This document shows, piece after piece, positions 9,375-16,715 of a DNA stretch of 61,057 nucleotides (position 1 is the first letter of the stretch; each line of letters begins with the position of its first letter). A program made the position numbers and the translations under genes. The notes beneath the pieces were generated by a model. That model was not told the origin of the DNA, made no database searches, and saw only the letters and a program-made list of their open reading frames with translations. The stretch spans positions 1 to 61,057 of the forward strand of contig JAZOAC010000120.1 of the NCBI GenBank assembly GCA_045595285.1, in the 5' to 3' direction. Source of the DNA: UBA1731 sp045595285. Lineage in GTDB: Bacteria > Verrucomicrobiota > Kiritimatiellia > RFP12 > UBA1067.

Positions 9375-10781
9375 ATGGGTGAATGGTTGGACAATGATTC
9401 TCACGCCGTTCTTATCGGCACCCTCCCGGATGGGCGGAACGTAAGTTTCGTGCTTACCGGAGGTGAGGTGTCTGTTGGACGACATGGCGACATTCAGCTT
9501 CCGCACAACAGCGTTTCGCGTCAGCATGCCGTTTTCGAGTTCCGAGATGGAGAGTGGAACATAAGGGACGTAGGCAGCCGCAACGGTACGTACGTCAACA
9601 ATGTGTCGGTGCAGCGTGGAAGGCTGAAGCACGGGGATGTCATCCGTTTCGGCAACGTGCGCCTTAAGCTATCCATAAGCGGGTGTGACGGTGATGCCGA
9701 TGTTGGGGAGGAGACGCGCACTTTTGCATCCATGTCGACCTCGGGATTCTCGCAGTGCGGAGGAGGAGTATCGCTGGTAGGGCGCAGCGAACCGCTCAAG
9801 GCCGCCATGCAGCTTGCCATCCGTGCGGCGAAATCCGACGCCACGGTACTGGTGTGCGGCGAATCCGGTACGGGCAAGGAATTGTTCGCCCGGCTCGTCT
9901 ACGAGGAAAGCAAGAGACGCAAGAACAAATATCTCGCCGTCAACTGCAGCGCCATTGAGCAGAATCTGCTCTCCAGTGCACTTTTCGGACATGAGAAAGG
10001 GGCGTTCACCGGTGCTGACAGGCAGAAGAAAGGTCTCTTCGAGGAGGCAAACGGCGGAACCCTGTTCCTTGACGAAATTGGCGAGCTGTCGCATGATATG
10101 CAGGTGAAGCTTCTCCGCGTCCTTCAGGAGGGGGAGTTTATGCGCGTCGGCGGCATCGAGCCTATCAAGGTCGATGTGCGCGTAATCGCTGCTACGAACA
10201 GGAATCTTCCGGAGGCGGTGAAGGAGGGCAAGTTCCGTGAAGACCTTTATTACCGCCTTAACGTAATCCAGATAAATCTGCCGCCGCTGAGGGAGCGTCC
10301 TGGAGATGTAGGTGATCTTGTACTGCACTTTACAGAAACGATCGGCGGATCCATGCGCGGGGTCTCGCAGGAGGCGATGAAGGCGTTGTGCGCATACAGC
10401 TGGCCGGGAAACATACGTCAGCTCCGCAACATGATGGAGCGTACGATAATCCTCTCCGCCAACGACGAACTGCAGCTTGAGGATTTCCCTGAGGAGATAC
10501 GCAACGTTCCCACTGGCGCAGCCGGCGAACAGACTTCGGTTCCTGCCGCTCCGGCTCCGCAGACGCAGCAGTCGGTTAATCCATTTTCGGGATCATCGCT
10601 GGCTGATTTCGAGACTGCACACATCAAGGCTGTCCTTGAGGAGTGCGGGGGCAACAAGAAGCTTGCAGCGGAACGCTTGGGGATAAGCCGTTCCACGCTG
10701 TACGAAAAGCTCAAGGAGTGTACGGCTTGCGGACACACTGCTGAGGGAGGGTGTCCTGATGCCGGACAGATAGCCCCTTAA
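9375..10781 (+). CDS. FHA-domain sigma-54-dependent transcriptional activator
   Basis: 468 residues in three parts. Residues about 25-100 are an FHA domain with the phospho-threonine pocket motifs GRHG, SVSRQH and SRNGTYVNN, replacing the usual receiver domain. Residues about 135-370 are a sigma-54 AAA+ domain: Walker A GESGTGKE at 162-169, the sigma-54 contact loop GAFTGA near 209-214, Walker B GGTLFLDEI, and arginine-finger region. Residues about 415-460 are a Fis-type helix-turn-helix (NKKLAAERLGISRSTLYEKL). A GEETRTFAS segment between FHA and AAA+ resembles the ET motifs phosphorylated in GarA-type FHA proteins. It lies directly after the kinase (15 bases) and directly before a consensus sigma-54 promoter, so it most likely activates the tad genes in response to Ser/Thr phosphorylation. 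Confidence 0.95.
   Translation: MGEWLDNDSHAVLIGTLPDGRNVSFVLTGGEVSVGRHGDIQLPHNSVSRQHAVFEFRDGEWNIRDVGSRNGTYVNNVSVQRGRLKHGDVIRFGNVRLKLSISGCDGDADVGEETRTFASMSTSGFSQCGGGVSLVGRSEPLKAAMQLAIRAAKSDATVLVCGESGTGKELFARLVYEESKRRKNKYLAVNCSAIEQNLLSSALFGHEKGAFTGADRQKKGLFEEANGGTLFLDEIGELSHDMQVKLLRVLQEGEFMRVGGIEPIKVDVRVIAATNRNLPEAVKEGKFREDLYYRLNVIQINLPPLRERPGDVGDLVLHFTETIGGSMRGVSQEAMKALCAYSWPGNIRQLRNMMERTIILSANDELQLEDFPEEIRNVPTGAAGEQTSVPAAPAPQTQQSVNPFSGSSLADFETAHIKAVLEECGGNKKLAAERLGISRSTLYEKLKECTACGHTAEGGCPDAGQIAP
10719..10735. promoter_or_regulatory. Candidate upstream activator site A1 (TGTAC-N7-GGACA)
   Basis: Inverted repeat with one mismatch to the TGTCC-N7-GGACA form of the next site. Its centre is 33 bases, about three helical turns, upstream of that site, as in paired enhancer sites. 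It lies inside the coding end of the activator gene. Function is inferred. Confidence 0.4.
10752..10768. promoter_or_regulatory. Candidate upstream activator site A2 (TGTCC-N7-GGACA)
   Basis: Perfect 5-base arms TGTCC and GGACA separated by 7 bases, ending 20 bases before the sigma-54 -24 element. The same arms and spacing occur before the second sigma-54 promoter at 20927-20943. It overlaps the last codons of the FHA activator gene and is the best candidate binding site for that protein. Confidence 0.55.
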
Positions 10782-10788
10782 AACGGTT

Positions 10789-10804
10789 TGGCACGCTTTT
10801 TGCC
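10789..10804 (+). promoter_or_regulatory. Sigma-54 (-24/-12) promoter of the first tad block
   Basis: TGGCACG (10789-10795), four bases, then TTGCC (10800-10804) matches the TGGCAC-N5-TTGCW consensus except for the last base, with invariant GG and GC correctly spaced. Transcription should start near 10815, leaving a leader of about 13 bases with an AGGA ribosome site before the cpaB ATG at 10828. Confidence 0.9.
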
Positions 10805-10827
10805 TAAGAATCACAGAAAGGAAAAAT

Positions 10828-11616
10828 ATGAAAAACACGATACCATTGATAATCGCGGTCGTTCTTGCAGCCGCAGCGGTGTTTGCGGTGAGCAGGATGA
10901 TCAAGCCGAAGGATGGCGAGTCCGAAAAGCAGTTCGTTGACGTCGTCAGCGCATCCAAGGTGATAGAACCTGATGCGGAGATACAGGAATCCTGGCTGCA
11001 GAAGCGCAGTGTGGAGGTGTCCTCTATCCCCGCGAAGGCCATTCCCTGGAATCAGGCGAACCGCGTAATCGGGCAGAAGAGCTCACGTACCATCGCGAAG
11101 GGGGACTACCTGCTTCTCAGCGATGTCGCGGGGATTTCACCGGACTTCGACATGCTCATCTCTGAGGGCGAATGGGCAGTGCCGGTCACGTTTGCCGACG
11201 CATCGCTCGTGCAGTTCCTCGAGCCTGGCATGGAAATATCCATCCTCGGCACCTTCACCATGAAGGAGACCATCCACAAGATGGATGGAACGGAAAAGCC
11301 CGACATCATAAAGCAGGAGGCGACAAGCGTAATCTTCCCGTGCGTCAAGATCCTTGACATCGGTAGAGGCGACGGTATCCGCCGGGAGACCAGCCAGCGC
11401 AATGCCGGGACAATAATAGTGGCCCTGGATCCGCAGCAGGCGGCGACGCTCATAGCGGCGCAGCGCACCATGGATCTCTATCCTGCGCTTCGCCGCCGCA
11501 ACGATGCCGGCTCTCTCAAGCGCCGCGACGTCGGTGTGGTGAACGAAAACACGTTCAACGATCTTAAGAAGGGCCTTGAAACCGTCGTCATACCCGACGG
11601 CGCCAAGGCGAAGTGA
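10828..11616 (+). CDS. cpaB: Flp pilus assembly protein CpaB/RcpC (SAF domain)
   Basis: 262 residues. An N-terminal membrane anchor (about 5-23, IPLIIAVVLAAAAVFAVSRM) is followed by a SAF-like segment (VSASKVIEPDAEIQESWL, IAKGDYLLLSDV) and the beta-rich RcpC region with 'LVQFLEPGMEISILGTF'. CpaB proteins sit in the periplasm and help the secretin channel of Tad pili. It is the first gene after the sigma-54 promoter and the secretin gene follows after 36 bases, the usual tad order. The family call rests on length, anchor, SAF pattern and position. Confidence 0.85.
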   Translation: MKNTIPLIIAVVLAAAAVFAVSRMIKPKDGESEKQFVDVVSASKVIEPDAEIQESWLQKRSVEVSSIPAKAIPWNQANRVIGQKSSRTIAKGDYLLLSDVAGISPDFDMLISEGEWAVPVTFADASLVQFLEPGMEISILGTFTMKETIHKMDGTEKPDIIKQEATSVIFPCVKILDIGRGDGIRRETSQRNAGTIIVALDPQQAATLIAAQRTMDLYPALRRRNDAGSLKRRDVGVVNENTFNDLKKGLETVVIPDGAKAK

Positions 11617-11652
11617 ATCAGTTCCAAACCCAGATGGAAAGGTCAAAAAAAA

Positions 11653-13215
11653 ATGAAAAAGATTATTACAATGCTGGTTGCTGCGGCCGCAGCCATGTTC
11701 GCCATGGCGGACGAAGAGGTCACTATGGTCGAGAAGGAAATAACGCAGATCACCGTGCCGTTCGGTATCCGCAGCTACATCCCGTCCAACAAGGACGTCG
11801 TGCGCATCGAGAAGATATCCGACACATCGCTCCGCATCACCGCGCTCAAGACCGGACGTTGCGACATCGAGGTGCGTGGAGACATGGAGATGACGCAGAA
11901 GTTCCAGATATCCGTCGGCGGCGACCTGCCCAAGCTGCTCGATACGCTTCAGCGCGAGCTCGAGTCGGTGCCGGAGGTCCATGCCCGCATTCTTGGAGAA
12001 TCGATCCGCATTGACGGCGAGATCAAGTCCATCAAGAAATGGAACTATCTCATGAAGGTGATCAAGGGATATCCGTCCATCCGCAATTTCGCTGAATTCA
12101 CGCCTGGTGACGATATCCTCGTGAGAATGAAGGAATCTCTGCGGCAGAGCGGTTTCGATGTCGTGTTCACCCCTTTTGCCGGGGAGTCGAAAACATGGAA
12201 AGCGAACCGCGTCGCGCTGGCCTACAGCAAGGTCAACCGCACGATGACCGTTCAGGCGAAGGTCTACACCCCCGAGCATCAGGAGAAGATCCTCGCGTGT
12301 CTGCGCAGCGAACGCCGCTGGCTTTACATCGATGAGAAGGAGAAGGACGACTTCGACGACGAGAAGCAGGTCAAGGCCAACATACAGGTGTTCGTCGACA
12401 AGCCGCTGGTGCGTCTCTCCGTCGCCTACATGGCCATCGGCGAACAGGATATGCGCAAGATAGGGAACCGTGAAGCCAACGTCGGGGATGGGCCGCTACA
12501 GCTTACCGGAGTGTTCGGGGTCCTGCGCGATCTCGTGCATGGCGACACCACCAGGAACACCGCCGACATCGGGGCCTCGCTGGGTGTAACGACCCGTTTC
12601 CTCGCCCAGAACGGAATCAGCCGCATCAGCGACACCGGATACACACTGATGGAGAGCTGGGCGAAGGACGGTGCGAAGTTCAAGAGCGGCGGTACGCGTT
12701 TCGTGAAGATCCACGGACGCGACGTCGCGGAGCTCAAGGAGATCCCGTACGGGTTCACCATCGACGCGAAGGGCGGTATGCTCAACGAGACCACGATGTC
12801 CGTGGACTTCGACTTCGGGCTTTCGACGATCATCCCGATGGATGACGAGACGTATGACCGCAAGGAGGACCTCTCCAAGCAGAAGATCACCTGCCCTATC
12901 GGTCGCACGACGCTCGTCAGCGGGTTCATGGATCTCGTCGACAGGAATACGCCTCCGTCCGGCATTCCGTTCCTCCGCTCGACGCCGATGCTCAACTGGT
13001 TCGTCGCCGACTCCGGCAAGGAAGTGTCCGACCGCCGTCTTGTGATCATGATCTGTCCCGAAATCGTGGACAACACCCAGGATACGAAGCCGGACGTCAA
13101 CAAGGAGATCAACATACGCGTTCAGGACCAGGCGTCGAAGGATACGGATGAAGTCATCGAAGAGCGCAAGAAATACACGGGCTTCTGGAGCTGGCTCAAC
13201 TGGTTCGCATTCTGA
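11653..13215 (+). CDS. cpaC: Tad/Flp pilus secretin, CpaC/RcpA family
   Basis: 520 residues with a signal peptide of about 19 residues ending AMFAMA. The N-terminal part (VEKEITQITVPFGIRSYIPSNKDVVRIEKI) matches the pilus-formation N-terminal domain of CpaC. A BON-like stretch (RILGESIRIDGEIKSIKKWN) follows, and the C-terminal half is the secretin barrel region, ending in the typical GIPFLRSTPMLNWF and RRLVIMICPEI motifs. It forms the outer-membrane pore through which the pilus exits. The next gene starts 7 bases later. An A-rich leader with the site GGAAAGG precedes ATG 11653. Confidence 0.9.
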   Translation: MKKIITMLVAAAAAMFAMADEEVTMVEKEITQITVPFGIRSYIPSNKDVVRIEKISDTSLRITALKTGRCDIEVRGDMEMTQKFQISVGGDLPKLLDTLQRELESVPEVHARILGESIRIDGEIKSIKKWNYLMKVIKGYPSIRNFAEFTPGDDILVRMKESLRQSGFDVVFTPFAGESKTWKANRVALAYSKVNRTMTVQAKVYTPEHQEKILACLRSERRWLYIDEKEKDDFDDEKQVKANIQVFVDKPLVRLSVAYMAIGEQDMRKIGNREANVGDGPLQLTGVFGVLRDLVHGDTTRNTADIGASLGVTTRFLAQNGISRISDTGYTLMESWAKDGAKFKSGGTRFVKIHGRDVAELKEIPYGFTIDAKGGMLNETTMSVDFDFGLSTIIPMDDETYDRKEDLSKQKITCPIGRTTLVSGFMDLVDRNTPPSGIPFLRSTPMLNWFVADSGKEVSDRRLVIMICPEIVDNTQDTKPDVNKEINIRVQDQASKDTDEVIEERKKYTGFWSWLNWFAF

Positions 13216-13222
13216 TCCCCAT

Positions 13223-14869
13223 ATGAAAATTCTCGTTAAAAACGGAGCCGACGAGCGGGAAGTGGAGCTTCCCGCCGTCGGTGATGTGACGATCGGGCGA
13301 CTTCCCGGCAGCTCCGTGCGGATCGAGAACGACAACTCCGTCTCGCGCCGCCATGCGGTGCTTCATGTCGAGGATGGTCAGGTGACCGTCACCGACGAGG
13401 GTAGCCACGGCGGGACGACCGTCAACGGCGAACAGGTCGCAGGACCGGTCGCATTGCGGCCTGGCGACAAGATCGGCATCGGAAGGGCCGTGATCACCTT
13501 GATCGACGGACTGGACGACTCCGTGCCGGAACCTCACAGGGTGCAGTCGGTATTGTTCATGGAGCGTTTCAGGGATGCGGCTCTGCTTTGCAGCGACGAG
13601 ATGCTGGATTTCAAGGCGAAGGTGCATTCCATCATCCTCACCAGGCTCAACGCAGGCGGGAAGGCCTTGAATCTGGCCGCAGACAAGGATCTTTCGGCCA
13701 GAGCGGAACAATGTCTCGATCAGGTGCTCAAGGAGCTAAGGCATGAACTGCCCGATGGCATTGCTGTCGACAAGCTGCGAGGGGCGCTGGTGGACGAGCT
13801 TCTGCGGTACGGGCCGATATCCCCCATGATCGACGCGAACGACATCACCGAAATCATGGTGAACGGCCCGGATAGGATTTTTGTCGAATCCAAGGGCTGC
13901 CTTTACGAGACGGGTGTTCGATTCCTCAACGAGCAGCACCTCATGCAGATCATCCAGCGCATCGTCGAGCCGTTGGGGCGTCATGTCGATGCGGCGAGCC
14001 CCATGGTGGATGCCCGCCTTCCGGACGGAAGCCGTGTAAACGCGGTGATACCCCCGCTCGCGCTTGACGGATCCTCCATGACGATCCGGAAATTCGCGGA
14101 CAGGAAGCTCACGACGGAAGACCTCATCGCTTTCGGATCAATGACAAAAGAGATGGCGCTCTTCCTGCGGGAGGCGGTCCGTGCGCGTCAGAACATCCTC
14201 GTGTCAGGCGGCACGGGATCCGGAAAGACCACGTTGCTCAACATCCTTTCCCGGTTCATCCCCGAAGGCGAACGTCTCGTCACCGTGGAGGACTCCGCCG
14301 AACTGAAGCTGTCGCACCGTAACATAGTCCGCCTCGAGGCACGTCCCGCCAACGTTGAAGGCAAGGGGCGCATAACCATCCGTGACCTCGTCGTCAACTG
14401 CCTCCGCATGCGTCCGGACCGCATCATCGTCGGCGAATGCCGCGGTGCGGAGGCCCTTGACATGCTTCAGGCGATGAACACCGGTCATGACGGATCTCTT
14501 ACGACCTGTCACGCCAACAACCCGCGCGACGCGCTGTCGCGACTTGAGAACATGGTCATGATGGCGGGGTTCGAGCTTCCGAGCGCGGCTATCCGTGAAC
14601 AGATATCGAGTGCGGTCGACATCATTGTGCAGCAGTCGCGTCTGGGTGACGGAAGCCGCAAGGTCGTCAAGATCGTGGAGGTGACCGGCCGGGAGGGGGA
14701 TGTGATCCAGATGCAGGATATTTTCGAGTTCCAGCAGACGGGGATCGGACAGGGGGGCGAGATTCTCGGCCATTACGCGGCCACGGGTAACATCCCCTAT
14801 TTCGTCGAAGAGCTCCGCAAGCGCGGTGCGCTCTCCCTTGACATGCAGGTGTTCGTGCCGCAGGGATAA
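13223..14869 (+). CDS. cpaF: FHA domain fused to CpaF/TadA pilus ATPase
   Basis: 548 residues. Residues about 1-95 are an FHA domain (VTIGRLPGSSV, SVSRRHAVLH, SHGGTTVNG; the usual Asn of the SRNG loop is Gly). Residues about 100-548 are a CpaF-type secretion ATPase: NGPDRIFVESKG, LPDGSRVNAVIPP, Walker A GGTGSGKTT near 329-336, Walker B region MRPDRIIVGECRGAEALD and the His motif TTCHANNP. This ATPase powers pilin extrusion through TadB/TadC at the inner membrane. ATG 13223 is preferred over an in-frame ATG at 13148 because that lies inside the secretin gene and adds no domain residues. The fusion suggests the motor is recruited or gated by a phosphorylated partner. Confidence 0.95.
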   Translation: MKILVKNGADEREVELPAVGDVTIGRLPGSSVRIENDNSVSRRHAVLHVEDGQVTVTDEGSHGGTTVNGEQVAGPVALRPGDKIGIGRAVITLIDGLDDSVPEPHRVQSVLFMERFRDAALLCSDEMLDFKAKVHSIILTRLNAGGKALNLAADKDLSARAEQCLDQVLKELRHELPDGIAVDKLRGALVDELLRYGPISPMIDANDITEIMVNGPDRIFVESKGCLYETGVRFLNEQHLMQIIQRIVEPLGRHVDAASPMVDARLPDGSRVNAVIPPLALDGSSMTIRKFADRKLTTEDLIAFGSMTKEMALFLREAVRARQNILVSGGTGSGKTTLLNILSRFIPEGERLVTVEDSAELKLSHRNIVRLEARPANVEGKGRITIRDLVVNCLRMRPDRIIVGECRGAEALDMLQAMNTGHDGSLTTCHANNPRDALSRLENMVMMAGFELPSAAIREQISSAVDIIVQQSRLGDGSRKVVKIVEVTGREGDVIQMQDIFEFQQTGIGQGGEILGHYAATGNIPYFVEELRKRGALSLDMQVFVPQG

Positions 14870-14886
14870 ACGGAGGAAAACCCTAC

Positions 14887-15780
14887 ATGAACGGAAACAT
14901 GCTTCTCTATCTGCTTGTGGCGGCTGCGGCCGCCTCTATTGGCTGGGTTCTCTGGCAGAGCATCGTCGAGGCCGGCGAGGCGTCCTCGGAGCGTCTCGAG
15001 TACGGAAACGGCATAGGCGCCGACGGAAAGCAGAAGCCGCAGATAGAGCGGTTCATCTCCCCGGGGAAGCTTCTGCGAATGCGTGTGATGTTCGCCGCCG
15101 TTCCGGCGCTGCTTGTGCCGGGCACATTCGTTGCCGCAGGCTTCATGAACCCGCTGTTCCTGGCGGTTTTCGCATCTGCGTTCGCGTTCGCGGGCTGGAA
15201 GCTCCCCCTTGCCTATTACCGGCGCCTTGTCGCGAAGAGACAGATGGAGTTCGAGGACAAGATACTCGACCTTACGATGGGATGCGCAAACGCACTGAAG
15301 TCCGGAATGGCTTTTCCGCAGGCTGTGGAAAGGATTGCGATCCGGATGAAAGGTGTGATGAGGGAGGAGCTTGAGACGGTCCTGAACGAATACCGCCTGG
15401 GATTGGATCTTGTGGAGTCCTTCGGACGCCTTGTCGAACGCATGCCGTGCGAGGACATGAGACTCCTCACGAGCGCGGTCAAGCTGACTACGAAGACCGG
15501 CGGTTCCCTCGTCGAGGTCCTTGACGAGATGACGGGGACGATAAGAAGCAGGCGGGAGTTCCAGGACAAGCTGAAAACACTTACCGCACAGGGGCGTTTC
15601 GAGGGGATCGGTCTCGGGGTGATGCCGGTTGCCGCGTTCTTGATCTTCTATTTCATCCAACCCGAACTCATGAGCGTCATGTTCAAGACGACCGTCGGTT
15701 GGTGTGCGTTGGGTGTGGCCGGATTCCTGGAGCTGCTCGGGTTCCTGTTCGTCAGCAAGATATGCGATGTGGAGGTGTGA
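14887..15780 (+). CDS. tadB: Tad pilus inner-membrane platform protein TadB
   Basis: 297 residues with an N-terminal membrane segment (LLYLLVAAAAASIGWVLW), a second hydrophobic stretch near 75-110, a T2SSF cytoplasmic domain (DLTMGCANALKSGMAFPQAVERIA, GLDLVESFGRLVERMP, TKTGGSLVEVLDEMTGTIR) and two C-terminal segments. This is the layout of TadB, which forms the inner-membrane platform with TadC and the CpaF ATPase. GGAGG precedes the ATG and the next gene starts 3 bases after its stop. Confidence 0.92.
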   Translation: MNGNMLLYLLVAAAAASIGWVLWQSIVEAGEASSERLEYGNGIGADGKQKPQIERFISPGKLLRMRVMFAAVPALLVPGTFVAAGFMNPLFLAVFASAFAFAGWKLPLAYYRRLVAKRQMEFEDKILDLTMGCANALKSGMAFPQAVERIAIRMKGVMREELETVLNEYRLGLDLVESFGRLVERMPCEDMRLLTSAVKLTTKTGGSLVEVLDEMTGTIRSRREFQDKLKTLTAQGRFEGIGLGVMPVAAFLIFYFIQPELMSVMFKTTVGWCALGVAGFLELLGFLFVSKICDVEV

Positions 15781-15783
15781 CCG

Positions 15784-16698
15784 ATGAACGTGCAGGAGTT
15801 GACGGTTTACGGCATGGTGGTTGCAGCGGTGGTTGCGTTCGTATGGTCGTTCACGGTGAATGCCAGCGGGGATGCATCGGATTTCCGCGTTGACAAAGGG
15901 TCGGGGTGGGTCCGGCTGCCTGCTGTGTTCAAAGTGCTGTGGGGCGTTTCCCTGGCGTTTGAGGACTCGCTCGGCGCGGTGCTTGCCGAATGGATGCCGG
16001 AGCGAAAAAAAAAGATTTCGGCGCTGATACCGGTGTCGGCGTTGCCGTTGACCCCCGAGAGGGTTCTCAGCGCGAGCGCCGTCGCCGGATCCGTATTTGC
16101 GCTGATCGGCCTGGCGGTGGCGGGCATCATGCTCACCGCACTTCCGAAATCGGCGATGTGGACGGTGGTGCCCGCCTTTCTGTTCCTGTTCTGGATCGGA
16201 TGGATGTGGCCTGTGCAGAATCTGGCGGCGTACGCGGAAAGGCGGCAGGAGGAACTGATGCGTCAGCTTCCGTTCGCCATCGATCTGCTCAGTTCGGCGA
16301 TGCGCTCGGGACTTGAGTTCGGCGCCGCTCTGAGATACTACACCGGAATGGGCGTGGATGGTGCGCTCAGGGATGAGTTCACGCGGGTCCTTTCCGACGT
16401 GTCTCTCGGAAAACCCTTTGTCGAATCGCTGAAGGACATGGAGGACAGGGTCAGGATCGACGCGTTCTCCTCGTTCGTAGGTGCGGTTTCGTACGGTGCG
16501 GAGATCGGTGCGCCAATCTCCGCCACGCTCAAGGTGCACGGGGCGGAGCTGCGCCGCACGCGCTTTGCCCTTGCGGAGCGCAAGGCTGCGCGTGCGCCGA
16601 TCGTGATGATCCTGCCGCTTACGCTTTTCATAATGCCGAGCGTGTTCATTGTGGTTCTTACGCCGATGGTTCTCAAGCTCATGAAGCTCGGCATATGA
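15784..16698 (+). CDS. tadC: Tad pilus inner-membrane platform protein TadC
   Basis: 304 residues. An N-terminal membrane helix, paired helices near 100-145, a T2SSF domain (LPFAIDLLSSAMRSGLEFGAALRYY, GKPFVESLKDMEDRV, EIGAPISATLKVHGAELR) and a C-terminal helix (IVMILPLTLFIMPSVFIVVL) are seen. The ERKAARAPI...P motif near the C-terminus is typical of TadC. It is partner of TadB. Its TGA overlaps an in-frame ATG of the next gene. Confidence 0.92.
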   Translation: MNVQELTVYGMVVAAVVAFVWSFTVNASGDASDFRVDKGSGWVRLPAVFKVLWGVSLAFEDSLGAVLAEWMPERKKKISALIPVSALPLTPERVLSASAVAGSVFALIGLAVAGIMLTALPKSAMWTVVPAFLFLFWIGWMWPVQNLAAYAERRQEELMRQLPFAIDLLSSAMRSGLEFGAALRYYTGMGVDGALRDEFTRVLSDVSLGKPFVESLKDMEDRVRIDAFSSFVGAVSYGAEIGAPISATLKVHGAELRRTRFALAERKAARAPIVMILPLTLFIMPSVFIVVLTPMVLKLMKLGI

Positions 16699-16715
16699 CG
16701 GGAAGGTGCATTGCA

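Noticed and set aside
11613..12014. Alternative + strand frame overlapping the secretin start
   Set aside because: Out of frame with the secretin, His/Arg-rich and without known motifs.
13148..13222. Upstream in-frame start for FHA-CpaF
   Set aside because: The extra 25 residues lie inside the secretin gene and are low complexity; ATG 13223 starts exactly at the FHA strand.
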